64,000 bases of DNA from Vreelandella andesensis (GTDB taxonomy: Bacteria; Pseudomonadota; Gammaproteobacteria; Pseudomonadales; Halomonadaceae): positions 94,341 through 158,340 of the forward strand of contig NZ_RZHG01000030.1 of NCBI RefSeq assembly GCF_003989795.1, in the 5' to 3' direction. The notes below the pieces were generated by a model, which was given only the letters and a program-made list of their open reading frames with translations, had not been told where the DNA came from and made no database searches. The translations under genes were made by a program, and so were the position numbers. Below are positions 62,553 through 64,000 of this stretch, one piece after another (within the stretch, counting starts at the first letter, position 1; the number at the start of each line of letters is the position of its first letter).

Positions 62553-63216
62553 GCTGTCGCCTAGCGAGCTGCGCGGACGGGGCATGACCTCTCAGCGCAC
62601 TCGGGATCGCATGGTAGAGCGGCTTGAGCAGCAAGGTATTCAAGACGCACGGGTGCTCGGTGTTATGGCGGCTGAGCCAAGGCACCTTTTCGTTGATGAG
62701 GCGCTGGCCCATCGCGCGTATGAAGATACCGCGCTGCCCATCGGTTTTGGACAGACACTATCGCAACCACTGACGGTTGCCCGCATGACCGAGCTGGTGC
62801 TGCGAGCTGATCCAAAGCGCGTGCTTGAAGTAGGGACAGGCTCTGGTTACCAAACGCTGATATTGTCGCGGCTGGTGCCCATGCTTTACTCGGTCGAACG
62901 CATTTATGCATTACATCAGCGCGCCGCGCAGCGGCTTCGACGTCTTGATGCGCCAGCGACGCTGGCCGTTGCTGATGGCGGTGAAGGGTGGCAAGAAACA
63001 GCCCCTTTTGACGTGATTTTGTTAACCGCTTGTGCTCAAACGCTGCCAGAAGCTTTATTGGAGCAGCTTAGCCATGACGGTGTTCTGATTGCTCCGTTGG
63101 AAGAGCCTGACGGCAGCCAATGGCTCACTCGAATAAAACGCATGGGTAGTGCTTTTGAAAAGCGTCGGCTTGAACCTGTGCGTTTTGTACCCCTATTGCA
63201 AGGAGTGGTGGATTGA
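62539..63216 (+). CDS. pcm: Protein-L-isoaspartate O-methyltransferase
   Basis: A 225-residue SAM-dependent repair enzyme for isoaspartyl residues. The PCMT motif [27 protein letters not shown] and SAM motif [18 protein letters not shown] are clear. The start is uncertain: ATG 62539 lies inside surE, an in-frame ATG 62584 ([10 protein letters not shown]) lies after it and fits the usual domain start. surE-pcm is a classic stress pair. Confidence 0.95.
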   Translation: MLLPELSPSELRGRGMTSQRTRDRMVERLEQQGIQDARVLGVMAAEPRHLFVDEALAHRAYEDTALPIGFGQTLSQPLTVARMTELVLRADPKRVLEVGTGSGYQTLILSRLVPMLYSVERIYALHQRAAQRLRRLDAPATLAVADGGEGWQETAPFDVILLTACAQTLPEALLEQLSHDGVLIAPLEEPDGSQWLTRIKRMGSAFEKRRLEPVRFVPLLQGVVD

Positions 63217-64000
63217 AGCGTCGATTTGTAGAGCTGTTTTTAAAAGGCGCAGGAATGGGGGCAGCCGATGCGGTGCCCGGTGTTTCAGGCGGAACAATCG
63301 CATTTATTACCGGTATTTATGAGGAACTCATTAATACCATCAAACAGTTTGGGCCCAGCGCCTTCATCGCTTGGCGTCGTGGCGGCTGGGTGGCGCTGGC
63401 TCAGCATTTGAATTTAACCTTTTTAGTGCCGCTATTACTGGGCGTCGCGGTTAGCCTTTTCAGTGTTGCTCATATAGCGCTTTGGCTAATGGAAGCGTAC
63501 CCGCTATTAATTGAGGGGTTTTTCTTCGGTTTGGTGGCCGCATCAGGGTTTGTGGTAGCTAAAGCGGGAAGAGGTTGGAAGTTTTGGTACTTATTACCCA
63601 TGGTCGGGGGGCTGCTGTTAGCTAAATCGCTGCCTGGTATGATGCCGCTGGTGTTACTTATCGGTAATGAAGCTCTGGTTGTCATGGTCGCTGGCTGTAT
63701 TGCTATTAGCGCCATGCTGTTGCCAGGGGTGTCGGGTAGCTTCTTGCTGCTTACTATGGGACTTTATGGCACCATTTTAGGGGCTATTCGAAGCTTCGAT
63801 ATCGGCATTATTATACTCTTTGGCATGGGATGTGTGATCGGTTTAGCGCTGTTTTCGCGACTACTGTCGTGGCTGTTGCGCCGCCACCATGATTCCACAC
63901 TACAGCTGTTATTAGGGTTTATTGTTGGTTCGTTACCCGTGCTATGGCCGTGGAAAGAGCTACTGCGTTATCAGCTTGGCCCAGACGGACAAATGATCCC
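63213..64000 (+). CDS. DUF368-family membrane protein, N-terminal part (3' end outside window)
   Basis: An open frame of 262 codons runs off the window. It begins with TTG 63213 (AAGGAG 7 bases before), overlapping the pcm stop. LFLKGAGMGAADAVPGVSGGTIAFITGIY is the DUF368 signature, and MLLPGVSGSFLLLTMGLYG repeats it further on; both belong to several hydrophobic segments. DUF368 proteins have been linked to polyprenyl-phosphate translocation (PopT-type), which is family knowledge and not shown here. Translation is probably coupled to pcm. Confidence 0.88.
   Translation, partial: MKRRFVELFLKGAGMGAADAVPGVSGGTIAFITGIYEELINTIKQFGPSAFIAWRRGGWVALAQHLNLTFLVPLLLGVAVSLFSVAHIALWLMEAYPLLIEGFFFGLVAASGFVVAKAGRGWKFWYLLPMVGGLLLAKSLPGMMPLVLLIGNEALVVMVAGCIAISAMLLPGVSGSFLLLTMGLYGTILGAIRSFDIGIIILFGMGCVIGLALFSRLLSWLLRRHHDSTLQLLLGFIVGSLPVLWPWKELLRYQLGPDGQMI

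Overview
The window looks like the chromosome of a moderately halophilic gammaproteobacterium, most likely Halomonas or a close relative (Halomonadaceae). The strongest indicator is an ectoine-degradation locus (doeA-doeB-doeX ... doeC-doeD). A SulP carrier paired with a universal-stress protein and the ispD-ispF-truD-surE-pcm block agree with this. No rRNA, tRNA, CRISPR array, transposase or prophage was recognised.

Region by region. 1-11.9 kb: the end of doeA, doeB and doeX, then four non-canonical genes (nitrilase-family hydrolase, ATP-grasp ligase, C45/NTN acyltransferase-like protein, oversized Orn/Lys/Arg decarboxylase-like enzyme), then doeC and doeD with a strong terminator. 12-14.2 kb: HAD dehalogenase, DUF302, ABM-family monooxygenase, luxS. 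14.3-19.3 kb (minus): a defence-like operon of an MmeI-like fused restriction-modification enzyme, a HipA-like kinase and a DUF3037 protein. 19.5-22.7 kb: Fur-box TonB siderophore receptor plus PKHD hydroxylase. 22.7-26 kb: a Zur-type zinc-starvation locus (DUF1826, DksA2, CobW-family GTPase, folE2), in which folE2 carries an apparent +1 frameshift. 26-30 kb: peroxiredoxin, small secreted protein, ECF sigma-factor operon, AhpD-like protein.

30-37.3 kb is the most unusual part. A tubulin-tyrosine-ligase-like ATP-grasp protein with a PqqD-like domain sits directly upstream of an 85-residue protein ending in a Glu/Gly-rich tail resembling eukaryotic tubulin tails. A nearby c-type cytochrome has almost the same N-terminal segment followed by long Glu/Gly/Ala repeats. 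I propose a peptide-modification (RiPP-like or polyglutamylation-like) system with two candidate substrates.

37.4-64 kb is mostly core metabolism and stress genes: TetR regulator, NAD-isocitrate-dehydrogenase-like enzyme, SulP+UspA, macro-like protein, HelD-like helicase, metK next to cfa, an ACR3/bile-acid-symporter-like transporter, two crcB genes, a second UspA, MFS, DksA-like, leuA, Lrp+RidA, HexR, aldehyde dehydrogenase, FemAB/GNAT-like protein, then ftsB-ispD-ispF-truD-surE-pcm-DUF368 (the last cut by the window edge). All functions are inferred from motifs and context read by eye; no database search was run.
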